Notes under the pieces: model-generated
What the model saw: only the letters and a program-made list of their open reading frames with translations
Databases searched by the model: none
Told to the model about the DNA's origin: nothing
Position numbers and translations under genes: made by a program
In this document: positions 45,677-55,847 of the stretch, one piece after another
Numbering within the stretch: position 1 is the first letter of the stretch
How the letters are laid out: each line of letters starts with the position of its first letter
DNA from: JACKCR01 sp041390305
Lineage (GTDB): Bacteria; Eisenbacteria; RBG-16-71-46; CAIMUX01
Assembly: GCA_041390305.1 (NCBI GenBank)
Contig: JAWKQE010000023.1
Location: 1 to 64,000 of the forward strand
Direction of reading: 5' to 3'
DNA length: 64,000 nucleotides

Positions 45677-48600
45677 ATGCGCGAACACAATTCTCCGGTG
45701 AGACCAGCCCAGCAGCCGACCTACCCCCTACGCATGCTGTCGTGCCTCGTCCTGAGTGCGGCGTTTCTCTTGTCGGGCCCGTTCTCGGGCCGTGCGCACG
45801 CGTCTCCCGCGGATGCGTCGTCCACGACCGCTTCGCTTGCGGGAACACTGCCTGGGCACGCGTCTCCCGCGACCGCGTTTCCCGGAGACGCGTCGCCCGC
45901 GGACGCGTCGCCCGCCGAAGCGCGGGACTTCGACGGCAGCGGAATCCTCGGCGTCAACCAACTCCAGTGCTACGTCTCGAACTTCGGCCTCCTCGCGCGG
46001 GATCCCGACGGCGAGTCCGCCGGGCTCTACTATCCGACGGGCACGAAGAACACGGTCATGCGCGGCCTCGGTCTCTGGATCGGCGGGAAGGTCGACGGGG
46101 AGGTGAGGGTCGCGGTCGCCGAGGAGTCCTCGGAGTTCATTCCGGGGCGGCTCCTCTCCGATGGGTCGTTCGAGAATCCGGAGGATCCGCGCTTTCGCGT
46201 CTACCGCTTGGTGCAGCCACCGGGCGAGGACGACTCGGACGTTTGGCCCGTGGACGACGGTGCGCCGGTTGGGTCGGACGGCGAACCACGTCGAGACGGA
46301 GATCAGTCCGTCTGGACCGTGTTCCACGATGGGGACCCCGCTCGGCATACCGCCTCTGCGGGCGGAACTGCGCCGCTCGGGATCGAGGTCCGCCTGACGG
46401 GCTACGAGTTCGACCGGAGCGGGGGCCTGGGATCGACGATCTTCCTGTTCTACGACCTCATTCACAGAGGAACGGCGCCGGTCGACTCGATGTACGTCGG
46501 CTTCTGGTGCGACCCGGATGTCGGTGGACCGGACGACGACCTCGTCGGCTTCGATGCGGCCCGGAATCTGGCATTCGCGTACAACTCCACCAACAACGAT
46601 GTGCTGTACGCGAACCGTCCGCCTGCGGTGGGCCTGCTTCTCGAGCGAGTCTCGGCTTCTCCGTCGTCCCAGGCGACCGCGTTCCGTCGCTTCGTACCGG
46701 GAGCGTCACCCACGAGCGCGATCGAGTCCTACCGGGCGTTGCAGGGTCTCGACCTCGACGGATCGGCGCTCGTCGACCCGATCGCGGGGGGCGAGACGAC
46801 GTTCGAGGTGGGGGGAGACCCGAACTCCGGTTCCGGATGGCTCGACACGGAACCGGCCGACCGCAGGATGCTCGTCTCGTCGGGTCCCTTTACCATGGCG
46901 CCCGCAGACACGGAGTCGGTCGTACTCGCGATCGTCGTAGCACGGGGTTTCGATCGTCTCGCCAGCATCGGACTGCTGCGGGTCTATGCCTTGGATATCC
47001 CGGGAAGCTTCGACTACGGAGCGTGCTGCCGAATCGATGGCACCTGTACGGTGAAGCTCGAACGAGACTGCAACGGCTTGGACTTCTTCCTCGGTGAGGA
47101 CTGCGATCCAAGTCCCTGTCCGTTGGGCGCGTGTTGTGAGAGTGACGGCAGCTGTCGGGTGACCGCGGGCAGTGAGTGCACGGGAATCTTCGAGTACGGG
47201 GGGACATGCGACCCCACGCCGTGCGGCGTCTGCTGCTATCCCAACGGGTCGTGCTTCTGGCTCAGCGAGTCCCAGTGTCTCGGCGGTGAGTTCCTCTTCG
47301 GCGAGACGTGTGATCCGAACCCGTGCGCCGTCACCGAAGGTGCGTGCTGCGACGACGACGGAACGTGCCGACTCCTTACCGAGTCCGCCTGCGCCGGCTC
47401 CTTCCTCGGCATCGGCGTCGATTGCTCCCCGAATCCGTGCAAAGGGGCGTGCTGTCACGGCGTCGAGTGCAGCCTCGTGACGGAGACCTACTGCGTGACC
47501 GAACTCGAGGGTACGTTCCATGGCAATGGCACCACATGCGGAGTCGCGGGCTGCACGAACCTCCTCTGGGACTGGGAAGGCGGCACGCGGTGGCTCACGT
47601 GGGTGGACGCCGGGTTCTCGACATTCAATGGCGGAGTCGGCGCCGGTTGGGAGTTCTTCGGATCGGAGCTGACGGTCGAGGACCTCGTGCCCGTCGAGAT
47701 CCGTTTCACGGACGAGGAGTCGGAGTGGTCCGACTGCCAGACATATCGTCGCGACCTGGGCTACGCCGCTGCCGGGATCGGCCGCTTCCCCGGTTCCGCC
47801 TGGGACATCTCCGATCCGGCCCAGCCGCGCCGGCTCAACATCAACTTCGTCGAGACCATGGATCTGTCGTATCCCGAGGGCATCGTTCCGGATCACTTCT
47901 GGAGCCCCGCGTCGTCGAGCCTGGGGATCGTCGGCGCACGCGAATACCTCTTCATCATGGCGAGTGACTACTCGGGCGGCGTGGACTACGGCGACGGAGA
48001 CGATCTCCCGATCGGTTTCGAGAGCGACGTCCTCTACGGGGCCTGGTTGCAGCTGCGGGGAGACCGTCCGCTCCTCGAGACGGTGCCGAGCGCGTTCCGG
48101 TTCCTCGTCAGCCCGATCGGGGATCCGGTCGGCGCGTGCTGCATGAACGACGGAACGTGCCGGATCACGACGGCGGACGACTGCGCCGGTGTGCTCTGGG
48201 ACTGGGACACCGCGTGCGAGCCGGCCGAGTGCCCGTCCTCGCCACCGGAGATCGGATCGCTGCCCGAACCAACGGGCATCGCGGGTGAGCCCCTCACGGT
48301 CGAGGTCACGGTTACGGACGACACGGCCGTCTCGTCGGTGAGCTGCTCCTTCGGCCCGCCCGGCGGCCTCGTCAGGATTGTTCCGATGAACGCTCTCGGA
48401 AGCGACGCATACTCCGTCACGATCCCGGGGAGTGCCGTCACTCCCGCCGGCCTCGTCTATCGGATTCAGGCCTTCGATGACACCTCGCTGAACACGGATT
48501 CTCCGGACGTTCACGTCCAGGTTCAGTTCGCGTCGGTCGTGAACGGTTCGCCGCAACCCGCAGGTACGGCCGCGAGCGCGTACCGGATCGTTTCGTTCCC

Positions 48601-49954
48601 CGGAGAACTGACCGAGGACCACGCGTTCGAGGTATTGGCGGATGAACTTGGGGCGTACGACCCGACGATCTGGCGTGCCTTCCTCTTCACCGAGGCACAG
48701 AACTACGAAGAGTTCAGCTCCTCCACGCGTCTCGAGCCCGGCGTCGGCTACTTCCTGATCGTGCGGGAGTCCGGCCGCGTGCTCGGGGTCGGTAGCGGCA
48801 CTTCGATCGACACGGCCGCGCCGTTCGAGCAGACCGTCCACGCCGGATGGAATCTCGTCGGGAATCCCTACGCGACCCCGATCTCGGGATTGGCTGTGAC
48901 GCTCGCCAGTGGCGCCCCGATCGACCTCCGCGCCTACGCCGGCTCGTGGAGCGCGTCCGTGGACAGCCTCCATCCGTTCGAAGGGTACGCGCTCTACTCG
49001 GAGACCGCGGACGTGATGCGATGGGATCCGGCGACCGCGGGCGAGGGAGTTGTGGTCGGCGGGGCCGAGGTCGGTGCGGTCGCCCATGCATCCGCGGGCG
49101 CCGTCACCCGGAGCCAGCTCTTCTCGGACAGAACCGGCGCCGTGGACTGGAGCGTCCGCGTCATCGCCTCCCGAGGCGAGTCACGCGACGATGACAACTT
49201 CGCCGTCGTCGGTGCGAACGCGCGTGCCACCTGGGACGCACTCGATCGACCCGAGCCGCCGACGATCGGGGAGTGGGTCCAGGTGACCTTCCCGCATCCG
49301 GAGTGGAAGCGGGCCGCCACCGACTTCTCCACGGATGCACGCAGCCCGAACCGCGACGGACACACCTGGCCGTTGTCGGTGAGGTCCTGGGCTCCCGGCA
49401 CGGTCGACCTGACCTGTGAAGTCGAAGGAGACCTGCCCGAGGACTTCGGGATCTGGCTGCTCGACACACTGACCGGCGAGATCGTCGACCTCTCGGGTGT
49501 GGGAGCATCGGATCGGAGCGCACCGCACCGGATTGCATCGCATCGGATGCCATCGGATCGGGTCGTGTCGCACCGGGTCGCATCGCCTGGTCCAAGCGGC
49601 CGGGCGTTCCAGCTCCTCGTCGGTACGGAGAACCTCCTCGCGGAGGGATCACAGGACATCGACGACACACTGCTCGGTTCCCGTAGTGCGATCAGTCTCC
49701 CGAACCCGTTCCAGCGCGTGACCACGATCGCCTACCGCATGACAGAGCCCGGCCCCGTCCGGATCCGCGTCTACGCCGCGGACGGACGGTCGATCCGCGA
49801 CCTCTCGCTTCACGAAGCCGTCCCGCCCGGCATCCACACGATGCTGTGGGACGGCCGCGACGGTTCAGGCGCGCGCGTGCCCAGCGGAGTCTACTTCGCG
49901 AGGGTCGAGGTGCCCGGACGGATGGAGTCGGTGCGACTGAATCTGGTGCGTTGA
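45677..49954 (+). CDS. Large secreted protein with GACC Cys-repeats and FlgD-like C-terminal domain
   Basis: A 1,425-residue exported protein. The signal peptide (MLSCLVLSAAFLLSGPFSG) starts 20 residues in, followed by an Ala/Ser/Pro/Asp low-complexity stretch. Residues about 90-450 are a beta-rich domain shared with many proteins of this lineage (GLGLWIGGKVDGEVRVAV, TGYEFDRSGGLGSTIFLF). Six Cys-rich repeats of the form GACCxxDGTCxxxxxxxC...G..CxPxPC follow (five consecutive from about residue 452, one isolated near residue 825). Then come an Ig-like region, a 'LVGNPYATPIS' type domain, a low-complexity Ser/His/Arg segment near residue 1280 and a FlgD-like sorting domain (VRIRVYAADGRSIRDL, PSGVYFARVEVPG). 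Probably a surface or secreted structural protein. Confidence 0.85.
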   Translation: MREHNSPVRPAQQPTYPLRMLSCLVLSAAFLLSGPFSGRAHASPADASSTTASLAGTLPGHASPATAFPGDASPADASPAEARDFDGSGILGVNQLQCYVSNFGLLARDPDGESAGLYYPTGTKNTVMRGLGLWIGGKVDGEVRVAVAEESSEFIPGRLLSDGSFENPEDPRFRVYRLVQPPGEDDSDVWPVDDGAPVGSDGEPRRDGDQSVWTVFHDGDPARHTASAGGTAPLGIEVRLTGYEFDRSGGLGSTIFLFYDLIHRGTAPVDSMYVGFWCDPDVGGPDDDLVGFDAARNLAFAYNSTNNDVLYANRPPAVGLLLERVSASPSSQATAFRRFVPGASPTSAIESYRALQGLDLDGSALVDPIAGGETTFEVGGDPNSGSGWLDTEPADRRMLVSSGPFTMAPADTESVVLAIVVARGFDRLASIGLLRVYALDIPGSFDYGACCRIDGTCTVKLERDCNGLDFFLGEDCDPSPCPLGACCESDGSCRVTAGSECTGIFEYGGTCDPTPCGVCCYPNGSCFWLSESQCLGGEFLFGETCDPNPCAVTEGACCDDDGTCRLLTESACAGSFLGIGVDCSPNPCKGACCHGVECSLVTETYCVTELEGTFHGNGTTCGVAGCTNLLWDWEGGTRWLTWVDAGFSTFNGGVGAGWEFFGSELTVEDLVPVEIRFTDEESEWSDCQTYRRDLGYAAAGIGRFPGSAWDISDPAQPRRLNINFVETMDLSYPEGIVPDHFWSPASSSLGIVGAREYLFIMASDYSGGVDYGDGDDLPIGFESDVLYGAWLQLRGDRPLLETVPSAFRFLVSPIGDPVGACCMNDGTCRITTADDCAGVLWDWDTACEPAECPSSPPEIGSLPEPTGIAGEPLTVEVTVTDDTAVSSVSCSFGPPGGLVRIVPMNALGSDAYSVTIPGSAVTPAGLVYRIQAFDDTSLNTDSPDVHVQVQFASVVNGSPQPAGTAASAYRIVSFPGELTEDHAFEVLADELGAYDPTIWRAFLFTEAQNYEEFSSSTRLEPGVGYFLIVRESGRVLGVGSGTSIDTAAPFEQTVHAGWNLVGNPYATPISGLAVTLASGAPIDLRAYAGSWSASVDSLHPFEGYALYSETADVMRWDPATAGEGVVVGGAEVGAVAHASAGAVTRSQLFSDRTGAVDWSVRVIASRGESRDDDNFAVVGANARATWDALDRPEPPTIGEWVQVTFPHPEWKRAATDFSTDARSPNRDGHTWPLSVRSWAPGTVDLTCEVEGDLPEDFGIWLLDTLTGEIVDLSGVGASDRSAPHRIASHRMPSDRVVSHRVASPGPSGRAFQLLVGTENLLAEGSQDIDDTLLGSRSAISLPNPFQRVTTIAYRMTEPGPVRIRVYAADGRSIRDLSLHEAVPPGIHTMLWDGRDGSGARVPSGVYFARVEVPGRMESVRLNLVR

Positions 49955-49974
49955 GGCGAGGGCGGTTGGTGGAG

Positions 49975-50259
49975 ATGTCGATCCCCCCAAAGGCGGCGAT
50001 CTGCTTCGTGGCCGCGGCCTTCTGCTTCGTTGTCGTTGCGGTCCAGGTCGTACGTGGGTTGTGGGAGACTCTGAGGATGAGTTGGGAGGATCTCGACCGA
50101 CCGCGCAGAATCGACGTCCTGGTTTGGCGGCCAGGCCGTCCCGACGCGAACGACGAAGACCGGGAACTCGCCGACGAGTGGCGTCGACGGAACGCCAGGC
50201 TGCTCATCTGGTCCTTTGCCGCCATGGCATTCTTCTCCCTTGGCTGGTTCTATCTGTAG
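49975..50259 (+). CDS. Small two-helix membrane protein
   Basis: A 94-residue protein of unknown function. Membrane segment 1 is AAICFVAAAFCFVVVAVQVV (about residues 7-26), and a charged loop follows (SWEDLDRPRRIDVLVWRPGR, DANDEDRELADEWRRRNAR). Membrane segment 2 is LLIWSFAAMAFFSLGWFYL at the extreme C-terminus. The loop should be in the cytoplasm or periplasm depending on topology. GGTGGAG lies just before the ATG. It follows the 1,425-aa protein by 20 bases and may be in the same transcript. Confidence 0.6.
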   Translation: MSIPPKAAICFVAAAFCFVVVAVQVVRGLWETLRMSWEDLDRPRRIDVLVWRPGRPDANDEDRELADEWRRRNARLLIWSFAAMAFFSLGWFYL

Positions 50260-50779
50260 CCCACCGGAGCCCTGACCGGAGGCTCACCGGAGCCCCGACG
50301 ACTGGTTCTGGCACCCGTTGCAAGAGATGCACTTCTTCCTCTCCGGGAATCCGGTCCCGGTCGAGAGTCGCGAATCCGCGATCTCTTCCGGCTCCGTTGC
50401 CGGAGACGCGATCTCACGCGCCCGTAGGTCCTGGGAACCGTGCGGGCGCCGGGCGATGGAGAACCACTCGCGACGCGTCCCGACGTCGGGTATCTTGTCG
50501 CCCCGAACGTCAGAGGAACGCCTGGGGATCCGTCGGAACCCTGGGATGGCTTTGGCAACGGCAGACTCGCAGGATGGACGTCGCCCGAGAGACCACTCGG
50601 GACGCCCGCTCGGGATGCCAGTCAGGCGGTCCGCTCGAGACGCCACTCGCTCGGGAGACGCTGCTCGAAAGGTCACGCTCGAGACGCCACTCGGGAGGCC
50701 GCTCGAGAAGCCAGTTGGAGACGCCACTTGGGAGACGCCGCTCGAACGGTCTCGCTCGAGGAAGGAGAAGGAAGCCCGT
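50260..50779. other. Intergenic region with CTCGAGACGCC-type minisatellite
   Basis: A 520-bp gap. 50570-50765 is a run of about ten degenerate 15-20-bp units around CTCGAGACGCCACTCGGGA. The part 50260-50570 has no clear gene. A minus-strand frame ending near 50284 finishes with CISCNGCQNQ, an odd Cys cluster, but the rest of that frame looks non-coding. Confidence 0.6.
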
Positions 50780-51118
50780 ATGAAGATCGACTGGTACTAC
50801 CACCGGAACGGCTGAACGTCGTGCGGCAGGTCCTCCAAGTTCATGGAGGAGAGAAGCATCGAATCCAAGGAAACCGTCCCCGCCAGCCGCAAGCTCGGCA
50901 AGGACGAAGCACTCGAACTCGCGAAAGGTGCGAGCCGAGTCATCGTCGCGAAGGGGAAGAAGGTCACGGAGTATCGTCCCGGCAAGGACGATCTCGACGA
51001 GATCGCCGAAGCGATGCTCGGCCCGACCGGCAACCTCAGAGCACCGACCATCCGCCGCGGGAAGACCGTGATCGTCGGGTACAGCGACGAAGTGTTCGGA
51101 GACATCTTCAAGGACTGA
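50780..51118 (+). CDS. ArsC/Spx-like thioredoxin-fold selenoprotein (in-frame TGA = Sec12)
   Basis: A 112-residue protein if the TGA at 50813-50815 is read as selenocysteine. The N-terminus is MKIDWYYHRNG-U-TSCGRSS and the downstream frame continues without a break into KFMEERSIESKETV, then EALELAKGASRVIVAKGKK, NLRAPTIRRGKTVIVGYSDE and FGDIF. This is the ArsC/Spx thioredoxin-like fold: Sec12 occupies the position of the catalytic Cys of arsenate reductases, and with Cys15 makes a U-x-x-C redox motif. The C-terminal N-L-R-A-P-x-x-R-x-G-K-T motif is typical of ArsC-like (seleno)proteins. An AAGGAG ribosome-binding site precedes ATG 50780, whereas the Met at 50843 used if TGA were a stop has no such role and would lose the active site. 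Role: a thiol/selenol redox enzyme of unknown substrate. Sec machinery (SelA, SelB, tRNA-Sec) is not in the window. Confidence 0.82.
50813..50850 (+). promoter_or_regulatory. Candidate bacterial SECIS element
   Basis: Directly downstream of the TGA, TGCGG and CTCCA can form a short stem (one mismatch, one G-U pair) with apical loop CAGGTC. The GCAGGTC string resembles the apical region of the E. coli fdhF SECIS. The fold is weak by hand, so this is positional inference supporting Sec insertion. Confidence 0.4.
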
Positions 51119-51200
51119 ACGCGGAGTGTGTCGGCCGTAGTGCGTCGGCTGCCGTGGTGCGTCGGCCGGCGTAGTGTGTCGGCGCGTCGCGGGTGTGGCG
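51119..51200. repeat. GTAGTGTGTCGGC-type tandem repeat
   Basis: Between the selenoprotein and the next gene, units close to GTAGTGCGTCGGC recur four to five times at 13-18-bp spacing. No coding content; it lies within 50 bp of the next start. Confidence 0.6.
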
Positions 51201-51241
51201 TGCCGACGCGTTCCGGCCACCCGCGTGCTATTCTCCCTCCC

Positions 51242-51511
51242 ATGTACGGTTACGTCCCTCAATCTCCGGACACCGATCCGGACGCCGAACGGATCCAGAT
51301 AGAGCGGCTGCGGGAGATGACCTACGCCGAACGGTTCGCTCTGCTCGAATCGCTCGTGCAGATGTCCGACCAACTCTCCCGTGCCGGGATACGCCTTCGT
51401 TATCCGGATGCCGACGAGCGGGAGATCGGACTCCGCGCGGCGGCTCTCAGGCTGGATCCAGAGATCATGCGGTCCGTCTACGGCTGGGATCCCGACCGCG
51501 AGGGACTCTGA
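51242..51511 (+). CDS. Small helical protein paired with a nucleotidyltransferase
   Basis: An 89-residue protein: EMTYAERFALLESLVQMSDQ, LSRAGIRLRYPDADEREIGL, RAAALRLDPEIMRSVYGWDP. This helical pattern (ending Y/F-G-W-D-P) is common in small proteins directly upstream of AbiEii-like nucleotidyltransferases and probably forms a toxin-antitoxin-like module; the family is uncharacterised as far as I know. Its stop overlaps the next start as TGATG. The start at 51242 is the natural one; no strong ribosome-binding site is seen. Confidence 0.75.
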   Translation: MYGYVPQSPDTDPDAERIQIERLREMTYAERFALLESLVQMSDQLSRAGIRLRYPDADEREIGLRAAALRLDPEIMRSVYGWDPDREGL

Positions 51512-52092
51512 TGTTCGACCCCGTCGTCGCGGAGCCGCTCGGCCGCTTCCTGGACCTCGTCGAGCTTCTCGGGATCAGGTACGTCACCGGTGGGTCTGTT
51601 GCGAGTTCTCTCCAGGGGATGCCGCGCCAGACGATCGACCTGGATGTCGTGATCGAGCTGGTGTCGGGTGACATCGGTCGTCTGGTCACGGAAGCGGCCC
51701 GATACTTCTACGTGAGTGAAGAGGCGGTGCGTGGTGCGGTCCGTCACAAGTCGTCCTTCAATCTCATCCATGCCGAGACAGCCTTCAAGGTCGACATCTA
51801 CGTGAGTGACGGCTCTCCATTCGATCGGGCCCAGTTCGACCGCGCGATCGAGGTCGAGCTCCCTCTGCTCGGAAAGCGCCGCGTGAAGATTGCGAGCGCC
51901 GAGGATGTGGTCCTGAGGAAGCTCGAGTGGTTCAAGCTGGGAAACGAAGTGTCCGACCGGCAGTGGTACGACCTGATGGGCGTCCTCAAAGTGCAGGGCC
52001 AGCGTCTCGACTTCCAGTACCTGGACCGGTGGGCGACGGCCAGAGGTCTGAGTCCGCTGCTGGAGCGTGCCAAGACTGAGGCCGGGCTCTAG
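51511..52092 (+). CDS. Nucleotidyltransferase (AbiEii-like) protein
   Basis: A 193-residue protein with the minimal nucleotidyltransferase core: TGGSVASSLQGMPRQTIDLD (G-G-S and D-x-D strand), IHAETAFKVDIYVSDGSPFD with the third acidic residue, then VKIASAEDVVLRKLEWFKLG and RQWYDLMGVLKVQG. It is shorter than the AbiEii protein at 11102-12046 but of the same superfamily. Translationally coupled to the preceding small protein, which suggests a toxin with its antitoxin; which partner is toxic is not proven. Confidence 0.82.
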   Translation: MFDPVVAEPLGRFLDLVELLGIRYVTGGSVASSLQGMPRQTIDLDVVIELVSGDIGRLVTEAARYFYVSEEAVRGAVRHKSSFNLIHAETAFKVDIYVSDGSPFDRAQFDRAIEVELPLLGKRRVKIASAEDVVLRKLEWFKLGNEVSDRQWYDLMGVLKVQGQRLDFQYLDRWATARGLSPLLERAKTEAGL

Positions 52093-52098
52093 GCCGGA

Positions 52099-52440
52099 CA
52101 TCCAACGCAGATCGCGCGTGCTCGGTGGCACTTCCTACGTCGGGGTAGTGTGACCGGGCAGATCCAACGCGGGTGTGCGCCGTCGCTGACACTTTCTGCG
52201 TCGTCGGCGGCAGTGTGATCAGGTACATCCAACGCGAATGCGCGTCGTCGGTGACACTTCCTACGTCGTCGAAGGTAGTGTGACCAGGTGCATCCGACGC
52301 GGATGCGCGTCGTCGGTGACACTTCCTACGTCGTCGAAGGTAGTGTGACCAGGTGCATCCGACGCGGATGCGCGTCGTCGGTGACACTTTCCACGTCGTC
52401 GTCCGCAATGTGACCATTCACATCCAACGCGAATGTGCGC
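52099..52440. repeat. CATCCAACG-family array 3 (65-bp period)
   Basis: Six cores start at 52099, 52161, 52226, 52291, 52356 and 52421, the last five exactly 65 bp apart. Each unit has CATCC(A/G)ACGCG(G/A)ATG, then GCGTCGTCGGTGACACTT, TCCTACGTCGTCG and GTGTGACC. The array begins 7 bp after the nucleotidyltransferase stop. The rest of the gap, 52441-52813, has no recognised feature. Confidence 0.92.
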
Positions 52441-52813
52441 CGTCGCGGCGCGACGCGTGTTTCTGCCTGCCCGTCGACGCTCGCCTTCTCTCGGGCCGGC
52501 CTCCCAAAGCACCATTGCCTCGAGAGCGTCGGATCAACGGTCGCGTCGACTCGCTACCGAGAGGGGTCAGTGCTGGCCGCTGTAGAAAGAAACCGATCGA
52601 ACGTGCGTTTTCCCTTGACGGGTTTCACGTGTGTGTTCACACGTGGCCGACACAGGACGCTCAGATCCCCGCCTGACGCGCTGTACGCACCGTGGTCTGC
52701 CGATCGCGGAGAATTCGACGTTTGCGGTCGGCTGCGCCGCGTCAGGTCGAACAGGCGCCTTACAGAGACTCCGAATCAGGCCATGGTAGATTGAGCTGCA
52801 GGGGGTAGGAACG

Positions 52814-54622
<1,809 letters not shown>

Positions 54623-54722
54623 CGGTTCAGAAGGGGAAGACGCAGTCGGCTCCGGTCGCTTTCCGGAGCCGACATGCCTAGTGTTGCCTCGGTCGGCACT
54701 GGGCACTCGCGAGCCAACGTGG

Positions 54723-54965
54723 TCGCGGCCCGCGGCACCGCCCGCGCGGCCTGTGCGAGCCTGCAACCGTCGCGGCCCGCGGCACCGCCCGCGCGGTCCT
54801 GCAACCGTCATGGTCCGGCGGTACCGCCCGCGCGGCCTGTGCGGGCCTGCAACCGTCGCGGCCCGGCGGTACCGCCCGCGCTGCCTGTGCTACCGGTGCG
54901 GGCCTGCACCGTCGCACACCGGCGCGCGACCCTCGCGGCTCGCGCGGCGGCCTGCCCGCACCGCC
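54723..54965. repeat. GC-rich minisatellite (about 55-bp units)
   Basis: Within the 364-bp gap 54623-54986, roughly four units of 50-60 bp recur. Each contains GCGGCCCG(C)GG(C/T)ACCGCCCGCGC, GGCCTGTGCG(A/G)GCCTGCAACC and GTC. Open frames here are Arg/Ala/Pro translations of the repeat. It ends just before the cyclophilin stop. Confidence 0.8.
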
Positions 54966-54986
54966 CGCGCGCCCGCGCTCCTCTGC

Positions 54987-55481
54987 CTACAGTTCGCCGG
55001 CTTCCTCGATCACGACCTTCTTCCGGGTCGCGCCGCTCTCGGATCCGACGGCTTCGACGGCATCGAGGACGTCTTCACCGTCCACGACCTTGCCGAACAC
55101 GACGTGGCGGCCGTCGAGCCAGGGGGTTTCGACGGTGCAGAGGAAGAACTGGGAACCGTTCGTGTTGGGGCCGGCGTTGGCCATCGAGAGGATGCCCTTG
55201 CCGGTGTGCTTGAGGTCGAAGTTCTCGTCCGCGAACTTCTCGCCGTAGATCGACTTCCCGCCCGTGCCGTTGTGGTTCGTGAAGTCGCCGCCCTGGCACA
55301 TGAAGCCGGGGATGACGCGGTGGAAGCTGCTTCCGGCGTAGCCGAACCCCTTCTCGCCGGTGCAGAGCGCGCGGAAGTTCTCGGCGGTCTTGGGTACGGT
55401 GTCGGCGTCGAGTTCCATCGTGATCCGTCCGGCGGGCTCTCCGCCGATCGAGATGTCGAAGAACACTTTCGGATTGGACAC
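54987..55481 (-). CDS. Peptidyl-prolyl cis-trans isomerase, cyclophilin type
   Basis: A 164-residue cyclophilin that catalyses proline isomerisation during protein folding. The canonical core is complete: TVPKTAENFRALCTGEKGFG, SSFHRVIPGFMCQGGDFT, the catalytic-site segment NTNGSQFFLCTVETPWLDG and HVVFGKVVDG. There is no signal peptide, so it is cytoplasmic. The length is that of a minimal single-domain cyclophilin. Start is the GTG at 55481, with GAGGAGG upstream; a longer frame to 55577 lacks such support. Confidence 0.95.
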   Translation of the reverse strand: MSNPKVFFDISIGGEPAGRITMELDADTVPKTAENFRALCTGEKGFGYAGSSFHRVIPGFMCQGGDFTNHNGTGGKSIYGEKFADENFDLKHTGKGILSMANAGPNTNGSQFFLCTVETPWLDGRHVVFGKVVDGEDVLDAVEAVGSESGATRKKVVIEEAGEL

Positions 55482-55669
55482 TACTGAACCTCCTCGAGGA
55501 CTCGGGTGAAGACGACTCGCCCCGGCTCGGGGGCGGGACGTCCGCGCCGGTCCCGCGCTTCGGGAAGCCGACGGCAAGGGCGCATTGTAGCGGCCGAATC
55601 CGGCGGATGCACGTGCCTGTCTGGATGGAACCCGTCCGCCCGCGCGCGCCCGGGGCGATCACGACGCGG

Positions 55670-55802
55670 CGGCCGCCCGCTCCGCGCCGCCCGTTCCGCC
55701 CGCGCGCTCCGCCCGCTCCGCCCGCTCCGCCCGTTCCGCTCCGCCCGCTCCGCGCCGCCCGCTCCGCGCCGCCCGCTCCGCGCCGCCCGCTGCCCGGGAC
55801 CG
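55670..55802. repeat. CGCCCGCTCCG microsatellite
   Basis: About twelve tandem copies of CGCCCGCTCCG or CGCCGCCCGCTCCG (10-15 bp) in the gap between the cyclophilin and DTW genes (55482-55847). Extremely GC-rich, non-coding in appearance. Confidence 0.85.
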
Positions 55803-55847
55803 TTCCCTGCTGATCGGCACGTTCCGTACCGCTAGACTCAGCCGGTC

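Noticed and set aside
46706..49087. 793-codon minus-strand frame
   Set aside because: Antisense to the 1,425-aa secreted protein, with no signal peptide or domain.
50843..51118. Independent 91-residue gene starting at the ATG 50843
   Set aside because: The upstream codons continue the same fold in frame across TGA and have the ribosome-binding site; reading TGA as selenocysteine explains both parts.
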